Source of the DNA: Lysobacter enzymogenes
GTDB lineage: Bacteria; Pseudomonadota; Gammaproteobacteria; Xanthomonadales; Xanthomonadaceae
DNA: 64,000 nt
Direction of reading: 5' to 3'
Assembly: GCF_900106525.1 (NCBI RefSeq)
Contig: NZ_FNOG01000004.1
Span: 227,464 to 291,463, forward strand
Part shown: piece after piece, positions 17,288 through 26,041 of the stretch
Layout of the letters: each line of letters opens with the position of its first letter
Position numbering within the stretch: the stretch's first letter is position 1
Made by a program: the position numbers and the translations under genes
The notes under the pieces: model-generated
What the model saw: the letters and a program-made list of their open reading frames with translations, nothing else
Told to the model about the DNA's origin: nothing
The model's database searches: none

Positions 17288-18421
17288 ATGTTCCGCAGCA
17301 CGCTCCGATGGTTTTCCGCCAGCGCCGCGACGCTGGCCCTGGCCGCCGCCGGCGGCTTCGCCGCACTGGCGCCCAGCAACGCCTACGCGCTCGATTGCGG
17401 CGCCAACAACGGCTACACCTGCCAGGGCGCGGCCAGCCAATACGCCGGCGGCTTCGCACCCGGCGTGGGCAGCGGCGGCTTCGGCGGCGGCGACTGCGTC
17501 GCCACGCGCACGCCGGTGGTGTTCATCGCCGGCAACGGCGACAGCGCGATCAGCTTCGACATGCCGCCGGCCGCAGTGACCGGCTACGCCACGCCGGCCA
17601 ACTCGGTCTACGACGAGCTCAAGGCGCGCGGCTACAACGACTGCGAACTGTTCGGCATCACCTACCTCGACGCCGACGAACGCGCCGCGCCGCAGTACAA
17701 CTACCACCAGCCGGCCAAGTACCAGGTGCTCAAGACCTTCATCGACAAGGTCAAGCTCTACACCGGCCGCAGCCAGGTCGACATCGTCGCCCATTCGCTG
17801 GGCTCGTCGATGGCGCTGGCGATGCTGCGCTATCACGGCTACCAGGCCAGCGTGCGCCGCTTCGTCAACATCGGCGGCGGCCTGCGCGGCCTGCAGACCT
17901 GCCTGAGCACCGGCTACCAGTCGCCGTACGCGCCGACCTGCAACGCCGAGGCCTACGCCTTCCCCTACGACTACTACACCTTCGGCCTGTACCCGAGCAC
18001 CGGCGTGGCCTTCTACGGCTACAACCGCTGGACCGGCAGCGGCAGCAACAGCCTGCGGGCGATGCCGGCGTTCTACAGCGGCATCGCGTTCTACACCATC
18101 ACCGCCGGGCGCTACGACCAGATCCAGTGCTTCACCACCAGCTATTCGGCCGGCTGCGCCGACAGCGCGCTGTTCGCCACCGCCAGCAACCTCAAGGCGC
18201 AGGTGGACATCGGCTTCGGTTCGTCCGCGTACGCCTACGACTGGGACTGGAGCGACGGCAGCCCGTACAACATCGGCGGCGGCGACACCAGCAGCGGCGT
18301 CGGCCATTTCCGCTCCAAGACCAACGCCGGGCGCATCGTCTACAACATGCTCGCCACCACCTGCACCACCGGGTGCGCGAACGGCTACGTCGGCGTCAAC
18401 GGGCCGGCGACCAACCGCTGA
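17288..18421 (+). CDS. Secreted lipase / PHB-depolymerase-like alpha/beta hydrolase
   Basis: A 377-residue protein with a long signal peptide (about 1-35, ending NAYALDCG). The elbow AHSLGS places the nucleophile at Ser170 (VDIVAHSLGSSMALAMLRYH). The AHSxG form, rather than GHSxG, is shared with lipase class 2 and with the PhaZ7-type extracellular depolymerase for amorphous polyhydroxybutyrate. The segment CVATRTPVVFIAGNGDSAIS forms the first strand and oxyanion loop. Seven or more cysteines suggest disulphides, as expected for an extracellular enzyme. GGGAGGG precedes the ATG. The exact substrate is uncertain; lipid or polyester hydrolysis is likely. Confidence 0.8.
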   Translation: MFRSTLRWFSASAATLALAAAGGFAALAPSNAYALDCGANNGYTCQGAASQYAGGFAPGVGSGGFGGGDCVATRTPVVFIAGNGDSAISFDMPPAAVTGYATPANSVYDELKARGYNDCELFGITYLDADERAAPQYNYHQPAKYQVLKTFIDKVKLYTGRSQVDIVAHSLGSSMALAMLRYHGYQASVRRFVNIGGGLRGLQTCLSTGYQSPYAPTCNAEAYAFPYDYYTFGLYPSTGVAFYGYNRWTGSGSNSLRAMPAFYSGIAFYTITAGRYDQIQCFTTSYSAGCADSALFATASNLKAQVDIGFGSSAYAYDWDWSDGSPYNIGGGDTSSGVGHFRSKTNAGRIVYNMLATTCTTGCANGYVGVNGPATNR

Positions 18422-18435
18422 GTTGCCGGGTATCT

Positions 18436-18600
18436 CCCTGTAGGAGCGGCGCGAGCCGCGACCAACCGCAGCGACGCCATACCACGTTCCTCGCCGAAGC
18501 CCGGACAATCGGGCTTCGGCTTTTCTGCTTTACCGGACTTCGGATCGATCGCTTGCGTGCGTCGCTGCGGTTGGTCGCGGCTCGCGCCGCTCCTACAGGG
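18436..18600. repeat. REP doublet with perfect 40-bp arms around a terminator
   Basis: Positions 18436-18475 and 18561-18600 are perfect reverse complements over 40 bp, each holding a REP core (GGAGCGGCGCGAGCC). The 85 bp between them contain a rho-independent terminator. Arms this perfect, longer than the usual REP, suggest recent duplication or ongoing homogenisation. The whole block lies between the convergent lipase and 168-residue-protein genes. Confidence 0.9.
18493..18524 (+). terminator. Terminator of the secreted lipase gene, inside the REP doublet
   Basis: GCCGAAGCCC and GGGCTTCGGC form a 10-bp perfect stem with an 8-nt loop, followed by TTTTC. It lies 71 bp after the lipase stop codon and nested between the two REP arms. 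Confidence 0.88.
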
Positions 18601-18613
18601 GTTTCGCGCAGGC

Positions 18614-19120
18614 TCAGCGATTGGCGTCGTTCTCGTGGCAGCTGAGCTTGGCGTAGCGGCCCACCGGCAGGGACAGGCCGAGGTTGCGGCCGGTCAGTTC
18701 TTCGGCCGGGTCGTACTTGGGCTGGAAGGTGCAGGCGTTGGCCTTGGCGAATTTTTCCATCGCCGCGGTGCTGCCGGCCACCCGCACCACCGCGCTGACG
18801 CCTTCGTCGACGCAGCAGCCGATGTACTGGCTCATGTATTCCTCTTCCACCAGCACCAGGCTCTGGCCCATGAACGGCGCCGGCTTCTTGAGCACGCGGT
18901 AGTCGGTGTAGTCGGCGCGCACGCTGGGCTTGAGGTCGAGATAGCCGGCCTGGATGTAGGCCTGCAACGCCGGGCCCGACGGCGCGACGCGTTCGCCCTT
19001 GGCGCGGTCGTAGCGCAGCGCGTCGGTGAGGCCTTTTTCCAGGGCCGCTTCGTCGGCAGCGAACGCGGCCAGCGGCAACAGCGCGCAGGCCAGCAGGGCC
19101 AGGGCGACGGGACGTTTCAT
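18614..19120 (-). CDS. Secreted protein of unknown function
   Basis: A 168-residue protein with a signal peptide (MKRPVALALLACALLPLAAF AA). The mature part is helical at first (EAALEKGLTDALRYDRAKGE), then has SGPALQAYIQAGYLDLKPSV and a segment with paired cysteines, YIGCCVDEGVSAVVRVAG. It ends YAKLSCHENDANR. AAGGAG lies 11 bases upstream of the ATG at 19120. I do not recognise the family. Size and cysteines fit a soluble periplasmic protein. It stands alone between two REP doublets. Confidence 0.7.
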   Translation of the reverse strand: MKRPVALALLACALLPLAAFAADEAALEKGLTDALRYDRAKGERVAPSGPALQAYIQAGYLDLKPSVRADYTDYRVLKKPAPFMGQSLVLVEEEYMSQYIGCCVDEGVSAVVRVAGSTAAMEKFAKANACTFQPKYDPAEELTGRNLGLSLPVGRYAKLSCHENDANR

Positions 19121-19190
19121 GCGGCGCGATCTCCTTATCGGGGCGCGACAGACTAGCATCCGCACCGCTGCGGTTGCGCGCTGTTAGCTT

Positions 19191-19292
19191 CCTGCAGGAG
19201 CGGCGCGAGCCGCGACCGCGACAACACCGGTACGACGAAAGTTTCGGCGCAGTTGCGTTGTCGCGGTCGCGACTCGCGTCGCTCCTACAGGA
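19191..19292. repeat. Inverted REP doublet
   Basis: A REP copy at about 19191-19225 (GGAGCGGCGCGAGCC core, then CGCGACCGCGACAAC) faces an inverted copy at 19257-19292 (GTTGTCGCGGTCGCGACTCG core). The inner 31 bp resemble those of the doublet at 13851-13951, including the GCAGTTGCGTTG segment, so the doublet is conserved as a unit (BIME-like), not only the single REP. Confidence 0.85.
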
Positions 19293-19306
19293 GGCTTGAC
19301 GGAGGC

Positions 19307-19666
19307 TTAGCCGCAGGCGTTGTCCGGCATCAGCGGCCGCACTTCGCATTCCAGATCCCAGCCGTCGCCGTGGGCGTCGAGGAAGCGGCGCGTCAGTGCG
19401 GTCGCGGCGTCGAGGTCGGGCGCTTCGAACAAGGCGTAGCCGCCGATCACTTCCTTGCTCTCGGCGAACGGGCCGTCGGTGGCGGCGACGCGTCCGCCGC
19501 GCAGGCGCAGGCGCCGGCCGTTCGCGCTCGGCATCAGGCCGGCGGTTTCGATCAGCACGCCTTCGCGGGTCATCGCTTCCATCAGCTCGCCCATCTTGGC
19601 CAGCAGCGGCTCGTCCGGCGGGCGGGCGGTGGTTTCGTCAATACGGATCAGGGACAAAAAGCGCAT
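19307..19666 (-). CDS. YciI-like (DGPF domain) protein
   Basis: A 119-residue protein of the YCII-related family. It has the signature DGPFAESKEVIGGYALFEAP (about residues 65-84), an N-terminal strand MRFLSLIRIDETTARPPDEP and a helix MGELMEAMTREGVLIETAG. The start at 19666 is preferred over 19678 because GGAG sits six bases upstream of it. DGPF proteins are ferredoxin-like dimers, often encoded beside ECF sigma factors, but no sigma factor is adjacent here. A CACGTG-containing palindrome lies in the upstream region. The function is unknown. Confidence 0.85.
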   Translation of the reverse strand: MRFLSLIRIDETTARPPDEPLLAKMGELMEAMTREGVLIETAGLMPSANGRRLRLRGGRVAATDGPFAESKEVIGGYALFEAPDLDAATALTRRFLDAHGDGWDLECEVRPLMPDNACG

Positions 19667-19745
19667 GGGCAGCTCCATCGGTTCGGGGTCGGTCGGGCCC
19701 GGCGGAGCGGGCCCTTACCGACACGACGAATGGGCGTTCCCCATT

Positions 19746-19775
19746 TCGACACGTGTCGACCGGCGTCGACACGTG
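19746..19775. promoter_or_regulatory. 14-bp palindrome with a direct repeat, candidate operator
   Basis: TCGACACGTGTCGA (19746-19759) is a perfect palindrome. Its left ten bases, TCGACACGTG, recur as a direct repeat at 19766-19775, 20 bp away (two helical turns). It lies about 80 bp upstream of the YciI-like start codon and beyond the stop codon of the FG-GAP gene, so control of the YciI-like gene is the likely role. Confidence 0.5.
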
Positions 19776-19792
19776 CGTCTTTCAACGCGCGG

Positions 19793-21550
19793 TCAGCGCT
19801 TGCGCCAATAGCGCAACAAGCGCATCGGCGTGCGCGCCGGCGCCGCGGTGAAGCGCCGCGACAGGCCGCCGCGCCGATTCTGGCTCTGGAACTGCCGCTG
19901 CTGCGCCAGCGCCTGCCGGCGCTGCAGCATCTGCCGTCGTTGCCACTGCGTCTGCCGCTGCGTCTGGCCCTGGCGCTCGCTGCGCGCCGGGTCCAGGATC
20001 CGCACCTGCCGCGGCACCTGCACCGGCTTGTTCACCGGCAGCGGCGATTGCGCGGTCGGCGGGCTGATCATCGCCGCCGACGCCGCGGTCAGCGGCTGGT
20101 TCTGTTCGGTCCGGCAATCCTGCGAGCTGATCGCCGCCTGCTGGCAGCCGCTGCCGTAGTAGAACATCACGCCTTCGTAATTCGCAGCCACCGCCACATC
20201 GCGACAGCCGTCGCCGTTGAAATCGCCATAGGCGAGTTCGCCCTGATGTCCGCCGATCTGGGTCGGACCGTGCGAGGTTCCGTTCCACTGCGGCGCGGCC
20301 AGGGCACCGTCGCGCTGCAGGTGATACGCCAGCACCACCTGGTCCTCGGGCAGGCCCGGCGCCTGCTGCACCGACACCAGGTCGGCGCGGCCGTCGCCAT
20401 CGAAGTCGGCCACCAGCAACTGCGATTTCATCGGATTCGCCGGGAACGGTTGCGCCGCGGAGAAACCGCCGCCGGGCAACTGCGTGTAGACGTTGGCCGA
20501 CCCCTCGTAGTATCCGCCGGTGACGATGTCCAATCGGCCGTCGCCGTTGAAGTCGCCGACGCTGGCTTCCAGCGGCAGCCAGCCCGGCCACGCCCCGATC
20601 ACCGTGGCCTCGCCCAGGCCGCCTTGCGGCAACTGCCGCCGCCACATCAGGCGACGCGGGCCGAACGGCTTGTCGGCATCGCTGTAGACGATGTCGCGCC
20701 GGCCGTCGCCGTCGAAGTCCAGCACGCCCGCCACCCGCACGTCGGAGCGGCCGAGCGGCAGTTCCGCGGTGCCGCGGATGCCGCCCTGGCCGTCGCTGTA
20801 CAGTACGCGCAGACGCTCGCAGCTCGTGCCGCCGGACTCGCGCACGCATTCGCCCGGCGCGGCGGTGCGCGCGACGATGCCGACGATGTCGTCGTGGCCG
20901 TCCTGGTCGATGTCCATACCCATGGTGCGGCCGACGAGGGTCTCGCCGAACCACTGGCGCAAGCTCAGGCCGCCGCGGCCGTCGGACAGCAGTACGTTGA
21001 ACCCTGCCGCCGGCGCATCGTTGGTATATCGCGCGCGCGGGACGACGATGTCCAGCGCGCCGTCGCCGTTCAGATCGAGCAGCTGCAAGGTCATCTGGCG
21101 GAAGCGGCCGTCGTGCGGAAAACGCCAGACCTGCGGCGGCAAGGCCAGGCCGCCCTGCGGCTGCTGCAGGAACACGTGGACGCTGTTGTCCTGGGTCGTG
21201 GCGACGAGGTCGTCGCGGCCGTCGCCGTTGACGTCGCCGACCGCCACTTGATCGAAGATCTGATAGCCCTCGTATCCCATTGCGTCCTCGGCGATCGTCG
21301 GGCGATAACGCGGCCCTTCGGTCAAGGCATAGCCGCCGGACGCACTCGCGTTCGCGCCCGTCGCCGCCGCTGCGGCGTCGCGCAACCGTGCCGGCGCCGG
21401 CGCGCCGCCGATCGGCGCGCCCTGCTCCGATGCGGCGATCTGAGCCACCGGCGGCGCCGGCCGGGCCTCCGGCGCGCGCGCGGACGACAACGCCGCCGCC
21501 AGTCCGGCCACGCCGACGCTCGCCCAAACCTTCCAGATCAACCCACGCAT
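19793..21550 (-). CDS. FG-GAP/VCBS repeat protein, second of a tandem pair
   Basis: A 585-residue protein with one N-terminal hydrophobic segment (MRGLIWKVWASVGVAGLAAA) acting as anchor or signal, then a Pro/Ala-rich linker. Residues about 105-470 hold seven or more Ca-binding loops of FG-GAP/VCBS type: DVNGDGRDDLV, DLNGDGALDIV, DIDQDGHDDIVG, DFDGDGRRDIV, DFNGDGRLDIV, DFDGDGRADLV and DFNGDGCRDVAV. This is a seven-bladed propeller like those of integrin-alpha-type proteins. The C-terminal tail is Gln/Arg-rich (RQTQWQRRQMLQRRQALAQQ) and probably disordered. It is paralogous to the gene at 21590. Ligand binding at the cell surface is inferred. Confidence 0.85.
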   Translation of the reverse strand: MRGLIWKVWASVGVAGLAAALSSARAPEARPAPPVAQIAASEQGAPIGGAPAPARLRDAAAAATGANASASGGYALTEGPRYRPTIAEDAMGYEGYQIFDQVAVGDVNGDGRDDLVATTQDNSVHVFLQQPQGGLALPPQVWRFPHDGRFRQMTLQLLDLNGDGALDIVVPRARYTNDAPAAGFNVLLSDGRGGLSLRQWFGETLVGRTMGMDIDQDGHDDIVGIVARTAAPGECVRESGGTSCERLRVLYSDGQGGIRGTAELPLGRSDVRVAGVLDFDGDGRRDIVYSDADKPFGPRRLMWRRQLPQGGLGEATVIGAWPGWLPLEASVGDFNGDGRLDIVTGGYYEGSANVYTQLPGGGFSAAQPFPANPMKSQLLVADFDGDGRADLVSVQQAPGLPEDQVVLAYHLQRDGALAAPQWNGTSHGPTQIGGHQGELAYGDFNGDGCRDVAVAANYEGVMFYYGSGCQQAAISSQDCRTEQNQPLTAASAAMISPPTAQSPLPVNKPVQVPRQVRILDPARSERQGQTQRQTQWQRRQMLQRRQALAQQRQFQSQNRRGGLSRRFTAAPARTPMRLLRYWRKR

Positions 21551-21589
21551 AAATACCGCCCCCTGTGAAATGATCGCCGTGCCTCAGCG

Positions 21590-23221
21590 TCAATACGCCG
21601 CCGTCCGCGAGCCTTGCGCCTGCCCGCGCATCCGCGCGCGAACCTGCGCGTGCGCCCACTCGCGCGCCTGCGCCTGAGGCGCCGGCGATTCGGCCCGCGT
21701 CGCCGCTGCAGCGTCCAGCGTCGCGCTCTGCGCACCCGCGCCCTGGACGACGGTACTTTGCTCGATCCGGCAATCCTGCGAGCTCATCTGCGCTCGACCG
21801 CAGCCGCTGCCGTAGTAGATCGCCAAGCCTTCGTAATTGGCCGCCACCGCCACATCGAGGCAACCGTCGCCATTGAAATCGCCGTGGGCCAGATCTTCTC
21901 CGCCGCGCATCTGGGTCAGCGCATGCGATTGGCCGTTGTATTGCGGCGCGCTAAGCCCGCCGTCGCGCTGGAGCTGGTAAGCCAGCACATCCACGTTGTC
22001 CGGCGCCTCCGGCGGATGCTGCACCGAGACGATGTCGTCGCGCCCGTCGCCGTCGAAATCGGCGACCAGCATGTGCGACTCCACCTCATGCGCCGGATAC
22101 GGCTGCGGCGCCGCGAACCCGCCCGACGGCAAGCGCAGGGACAGGGTCGAACCGCCGGCCTGGCGGCTGCCGGTGGCGAAGTCGAGCCGGCGGTCGCCGT
22201 TGAAGTCGCCCACGGCCACGTTGATCGACGGCCACACCGGCAACTCGCCCAGCCTCACAGCCGTCCCTAGCCCGCCTTGCGGCAGTTGCCGCCGCCAAAA
22301 CAGGCCGCGAGTGCTGGGGGCGATGGCGGTTTCGCGATAGATCAGGTCGCGACGGCCGTCGCCGTCGAAATCCAGCGCCTGCACCACGACGATCAGGGGC
22401 TCGCCCAGCACCCGATGATCGATCGCTCGCACGCCGCCGTTGCCGTCGCCGTACATCGTGCGCAGCCATCGGCACAGATCGCCGGCCGGACGGCCGCAAT
22501 CGCCGGCCGCGCCGGGCCGGTTGACCAGTCCGACGATGTCCTCGATGCCGTCCTGGTCGATGTCCATGACGTAGCCGATGCCGCTCTCCGGGGAGAGGCC
22601 CTGCAACTGCCGCTTGGCGAAGCCGCCGTGGCCGTCGGAGAGCAGCACCTCGAGTACGCCCGACGGCTCGCCGTGCACGTACGGGCGCGGCGAGACGATG
22701 TCCTTGGCGCCGTCGCGGTTGAGATCGATCAACATCGCCATGTTGGGCTGCAGGACGCCGCCGTTGGGATAGGCCCAGACCTGCGGCGGGAAACTCAGTC
22801 CGCCCTCGGGTTTTTGCTGGAACATCTGGATCGTGCCGTCTTCGGTGGTCGCGACCAGATCGTCGCGGCCGTCGCCATTGACGTCGCCGACCGCGACCGA
22901 GCCGAAGATCTGATAGCCGTCCTGCCCCAGCGCCGGGTCGGCGACGGTCGGGCGGTAGCGCGTACCTTCGATCAGGGCATAGCCACCGCTCGCGGCCACG
23001 CCCGCCCCCGTCGCCGTCTGGGGCGCGCCGCTGGCGCTGCCGGCAGTGGCGGCGCGCGCCGGTGTCGGAGCGCCGCCAACCGGCGCACTTACGGGCGCCG
23101 AGGAGGCGGCCGATGCCGCCTGCGGCGCCGGCCCGGGCGCCGGCGCGCGGGTCCACGACAGCATCGCCAACAGCGCCACGAAACCGCCGCTGGCCCAAAT
23201 CTTCCAGATCAAGCCACGCAT
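21590..23221 (-). CDS. FG-GAP/VCBS repeat protein, first of a tandem pair
   Basis: A 543-residue paralogue of the downstream gene, sharing MRGLIWKIWASGGFVALLAM, YQIFGSVAVGDVNGDGRDDL and CLDVAVAANYEGLAIYYGSG. Blades carry DxDxDG or DxNxDG loops throughout. One loop is degraded (DFNGDRRLDFATG lacks the glycine at the usual place). The tail is Arg/Gln/Ala-rich and different from that of the paralogue. AAGTAAGG and AGGGGG precede the start at 23221. The 39-bp gap to the next gene implies one leftward operon. The divergent tyrosinase gene is 418 bp away. Confidence 0.85.
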   Translation of the reverse strand: MRGLIWKIWASGGFVALLAMLSWTRAPAPGPAPQAASAASSAPVSAPVGGAPTPARAATAGSASGAPQTATGAGVAASGGYALIEGTRYRPTVADPALGQDGYQIFGSVAVGDVNGDGRDDLVATTEDGTIQMFQQKPEGGLSFPPQVWAYPNGGVLQPNMAMLIDLNRDGAKDIVSPRPYVHGEPSGVLEVLLSDGHGGFAKRQLQGLSPESGIGYVMDIDQDGIEDIVGLVNRPGAAGDCGRPAGDLCRWLRTMYGDGNGGVRAIDHRVLGEPLIVVVQALDFDGDGRRDLIYRETAIAPSTRGLFWRRQLPQGGLGTAVRLGELPVWPSINVAVGDFNGDRRLDFATGSRQAGGSTLSLRLPSGGFAAPQPYPAHEVESHMLVADFDGDGRDDIVSVQHPPEAPDNVDVLAYQLQRDGGLSAPQYNGQSHALTQMRGGEDLAHGDFNGDGCLDVAVAANYEGLAIYYGSGCGRAQMSSQDCRIEQSTVVQGAGAQSATLDAAAATRAESPAPQAQAREWAHAQVRARMRGQAQGSRTAAY

Positions 23222-23639
23222 CCTTACTTCCCCCTGTGCTGTCGCGGCCGGTGCAGCCGGCGCCGCCGTGCGCACAATGGCGGACGACAACGCGCCGGTC
23301 CGCCCGTTACTGGGCGCGATGATATCGGTCGGCCAGAGTCCACCGCCACCGTGGCCGCAGAGGCCCCCAGAAGCCACCGCCGGCGTGCGCGCATTCAGGC
23401 TTTTGTGAAGCCTGCGGCAAATCGCGTGATTGCCGCCGCCGCGCTGTCCGTCGCCGCTCGGCCGCCGCGTTCATTGCTACGCCGCACCGTTGCGGCCGGC
23501 GCAGCGCCCAGGCCGACCGGACAGGGGACATCGCCACGCACGTCTCGCATCGGGCCGCTCAGGTCCGACCGGTCGTGCGCCCGCCCCCCCTCCGCGGCCG
23601 AGCGACGCGTCCGCACCGCACCCCCAAGAGGAGCGCAGG
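23222..23639. other. 418-bp divergent region between FG-GAP and tyrosinase genes
   Basis: It contains both divergent promoters. Long frames remain open here on both strands but lack domain signals. The tyrosinase ribosome-binding site AAGAGGAG lies just before 23640. No strong palindrome or REP was found. Confidence 0.5.
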
Positions 23640-25286
23640 ATGCATTACACCCGCCGCGAGTTTCTGACCACCGCCGCCAGCGCCGCCGGCGCCGCGATGC
23701 TGCCGCTGGGCTCGGCCCTGGCCGCCGCCACCGGCGCCGGCCGCGCCGCCGAGCCGGCGCGCTGGCGCCGCTACGACGTCGCCAGCCCCGAGGGGCAGCA
23801 AATGCTCGTCAGCTACGCGCGCGGCATCGAGGCGATGCTCAAGCTGCCGGTCGACGACCCGCGCAACTGGTTCCGCTACGCCTTCGTGCATTTCTTCGAT
23901 TGCCCGCACGGCAATTGGTGGTTCTACGTCTGGCACCGCGGCTACATCGGCTATTTCGAGAAGATCGTGCGCGAGCTCAGCGGCGATCCCGAGTTCGCCC
24001 TGCCGTACTGGGACTGGACCCGCCATCCCGAGCTGCCCGCGGGCATGTTCGACGGCGTGCTCTCGCCGACCGACCGCGCCTACGCGCCGTTCACCGGCAA
24101 CCTCAAGCTGTTCACCGACTACATCAAGCCGACCATGGCCGGCTACTTCGAGCGCCTCGACGACGACCAGCGCGCGCAACTCAAGCTGCGCGGCTACACC
24201 ACCTTCGAAGAGGCCTGGTGCGACGTCAACGGCTATTACGCGGCCAAGCAGACCGGCCTGACCGGCAACCAGGCCTTCGCGGTGACCTGCGCGGCGCGCT
24301 ATCCGAGCAAGTCCAACGCCAGGCTCGACTGGCGCAGCCAGTTCGCGGTGTCGCGCCTGGTGGTCGGCGCGGGCCTGCTGCCCACCCACTTCCAGGCCGA
24401 GTCGATGGCGCAGAGCTTCACCAGCCCGGTCGCGCCCTCGCATCTGGTCCAGCCGGCGTCGGGACAGAAGTTCTCGATCCTGGAGGGCTATCCGCACAAC
24501 AAGGTCCACAACTACATCGGCGGCGTGCACGCCATCGACCCGGGCCCCTACGGCAACATGACCAACTTCCTGTCGCCGGTGGATCCGATCTTCTTCCTCC
24601 ACCACGCCAACATGGACCGGCTGTGGGACGTGTGGACGCGCAAGCAGCTCGCCCACGGCCGGCCGATCCTGCCCGAGGGCGATCAGGCCAAGGCGTTCAT
24701 GGACGAACCGTTCCTGTTCTACGTCGACGCCGACGGCAAGCCGGTCGGGCCGTCCACGGCCGGCCAATACGTCGACCAGCGCAGGTTCGATTACGACTAC
24801 GGCCCGGGCGGTTACGAAGGCTTTTCCTTCGACGCCGCGGACCGCCGCCGGCTCGGCGCCAGCGCCGAGATCGACGGGCAACTGCACGCCGGCGCCGCCT
24901 CGCTGGCGCTGCCGGCGGCGACCGTGCGCGACCATCAGGACGACGCCGCGCCGCTGATCGCCGAGATCACCATGGAACGTCCCGACGAACTGGCGCTGAC
25001 GCGCGAGTTCGACGTGCTGGTCAACGCGCCGGACGACGTGACCGGCGCCAGCGCCGACAGCCCCTACTACGCCGGCACTTTGGCCTTCTTCGGCCCGACC
25101 ATGCCGGGCATGCAGATGTCGCACAACACCACCTTCGCCCTGCCCTTGCCCAAGACCTTGCGCGCGCTGACCCAGGCCGCCAACGCCAAGAGCGCGGCGC
25201 AACTCAACATCCGCGTGGTGCCGGCCGGCCCGCTGGCAGCCGAGCCGGTCAAGGTGCAGGGCGTGTCGGTGCGTCCCGCCGGATGA
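23640..25286 (+). CDS. Tat-exported tyrosinase family copper oxidase
   Basis: A 548-residue protein with a Tat signal (YTRREFLTTAASAAGAAMLP). CuA ligands fit His84, His90 and His99 in AFVHFFDCPHGNWWFYVWHR. CuB ligands fit His286, His290 and His322 in YPHNKVHNYIGG and PIFFLHHANMDRLWDVW. These are the type-3 copper motifs of tyrosinase/polyphenol oxidase. The C-terminal domain (about 440-548) resembles the covering domain of plant-type polyphenol oxidases (DELALTREFDVLVNAPDDVT). The reaction would be o-hydroxylation or oxidation of phenols to quinones in the periplasm or outside, possibly giving melanin-like pigment. Folded export through Tat suits copper loading in the cytoplasm. Confidence 0.9.
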   Translation: MHYTRREFLTTAASAAGAAMLPLGSALAAATGAGRAAEPARWRRYDVASPEGQQMLVSYARGIEAMLKLPVDDPRNWFRYAFVHFFDCPHGNWWFYVWHRGYIGYFEKIVRELSGDPEFALPYWDWTRHPELPAGMFDGVLSPTDRAYAPFTGNLKLFTDYIKPTMAGYFERLDDDQRAQLKLRGYTTFEEAWCDVNGYYAAKQTGLTGNQAFAVTCAARYPSKSNARLDWRSQFAVSRLVVGAGLLPTHFQAESMAQSFTSPVAPSHLVQPASGQKFSILEGYPHNKVHNYIGGVHAIDPGPYGNMTNFLSPVDPIFFLHHANMDRLWDVWTRKQLAHGRPILPEGDQAKAFMDEPFLFYVDADGKPVGPSTAGQYVDQRRFDYDYGPGGYEGFSFDAADRRRLGASAEIDGQLHAGAASLALPAATVRDHQDDAAPLIAEITMERPDELALTREFDVLVNAPDDVTGASADSPYYAGTLAFFGPTMPGMQMSHNTTFALPLPKTLRALTQAANAKSAAQLNIRVVPAGPLAAEPVKVQGVSVRPAG

Positions 25287-25306
25287 GCGCACCCGCGCCG
25301 CGCGTC

Positions 25307-25343
25307 GCCGCGTTCGCGCGGTGATGTGCGGCGCGAACGCGGC
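25307..25343 (+). terminator. 13-bp perfect hairpin after the tyrosinase gene
   Basis: GCCGCGTTCGCGC (25307-25319) pairs with GCGCGAACGCGGC (25331-25343) across 11 nt. It starts 20 bp after the stop codon. There is no clean U-tract, so its terminator activity is uncertain. Confidence 0.5.
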
Positions 25344-25410
25344 TTGGCTATGCGCTGGTTCGCTCGCAAGACAGCGGTCTATAGTCGTGGCCCGCCTCCC
25401 GCCCGCCGCC

Positions 25411-25929
25411 ATGAACGTCGTCGCCGAATCCGAACGCCTCGCGCGCCTGCGCGCACTGCCGCTGTCGCCGGCCCTGCGGGCGATGGCCGAGGGCCGACTG
25501 CCGCATCCGCAGTTGTGGCGCTGCCAGACGGGCACGCCGTTCTATGTGTATCGCGGCGCCGAAGTGCCGGCGGGGCCGGTGTTGATTCCGTTGTGGGACT
25601 GGAACGACTGGGTGCTGGGCGTGCGCGAGCGGCCCGACGGATTGGAGTTCGTCCGCTTCGATATCGAAATGCCGGACGAAGTCGAATGCCTGGCGCGCAC
25701 CGAAGCCGGGCTGTGGGCGCGGCTGTTCGATGCGCTGTACGAAGACGACCTGGAACTCGAGGAGCTCGAAGCGATCGCGCAAGCGGTGGATTACCGCTAC
25801 TGGCCGCTGCAGTTGCAAAGACGTCAGACGGCAGAGCCGCAATTTGGCACCGATTTGACGCATCCGCAGTGGCTCGAAGAAACGATCGCAGCCGTCGATG
25901 CCGTACAGAGCGTGCAGCCGGGCGCTTAG
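25411..25929 (+). CDS. Hypothetical protein, SMI1/KNR4 (SUKH)-like character
   Basis: A 172-residue acidic cytosolic protein. The segment PVLIPLWDWNDWVLGVRERP followed by GLEFVRFDIEMPDEVECLAR resembles the central strands of SMI1/KNR4/SUKH domains, where an LxxFxxxG-type strand precedes an acidic loop. The C-terminal part is helical (LWARLFDALYEDDLELEELE). SUKH proteins are often immunity proteins to contact-dependent toxins, but no toxin gene is beside it. The start at 25411 was chosen because upstream codons look non-coding. The family call is tentative. Confidence 0.5.
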   Translation: MNVVAESERLARLRALPLSPALRAMAEGRLPHPQLWRCQTGTPFYVYRGAEVPAGPVLIPLWDWNDWVLGVRERPDGLEFVRFDIEMPDEVECLARTEAGLWARLFDALYEDDLELEELEAIAQAVDYRYWPLQLQRRQTAEPQFGTDLTHPQWLEETIAAVDAVQSVQPGA

Positions 25930-26041
25930 ACGAAGCCCCGCTCGACTTCGCGGTTTCGAATGCCCCTCCTCCCGACGCTCCGTATTAGGCGCTAAGGTAG
26001 GGGCAGCCATCAGGAAGGCCGCGACCAAGGAGGACGGGCCC

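Noticed and set aside
18436-18600. Insertion sequence remnant with terminal inverted repeats
   Set aside because: The 40-bp perfect arms are REP sequences that recur elsewhere as doublets, and the interior is only a terminator with no transposase fragment or target duplication.
22277-25324. Very long plus-strand frame (about 1000 codons) spanning the FG-GAP gene, the divergent gap and the tyrosinase gene
   Set aside because: It crosses two real genes in wrong frames. The tyrosinase is read in another frame with all copper motifs intact.
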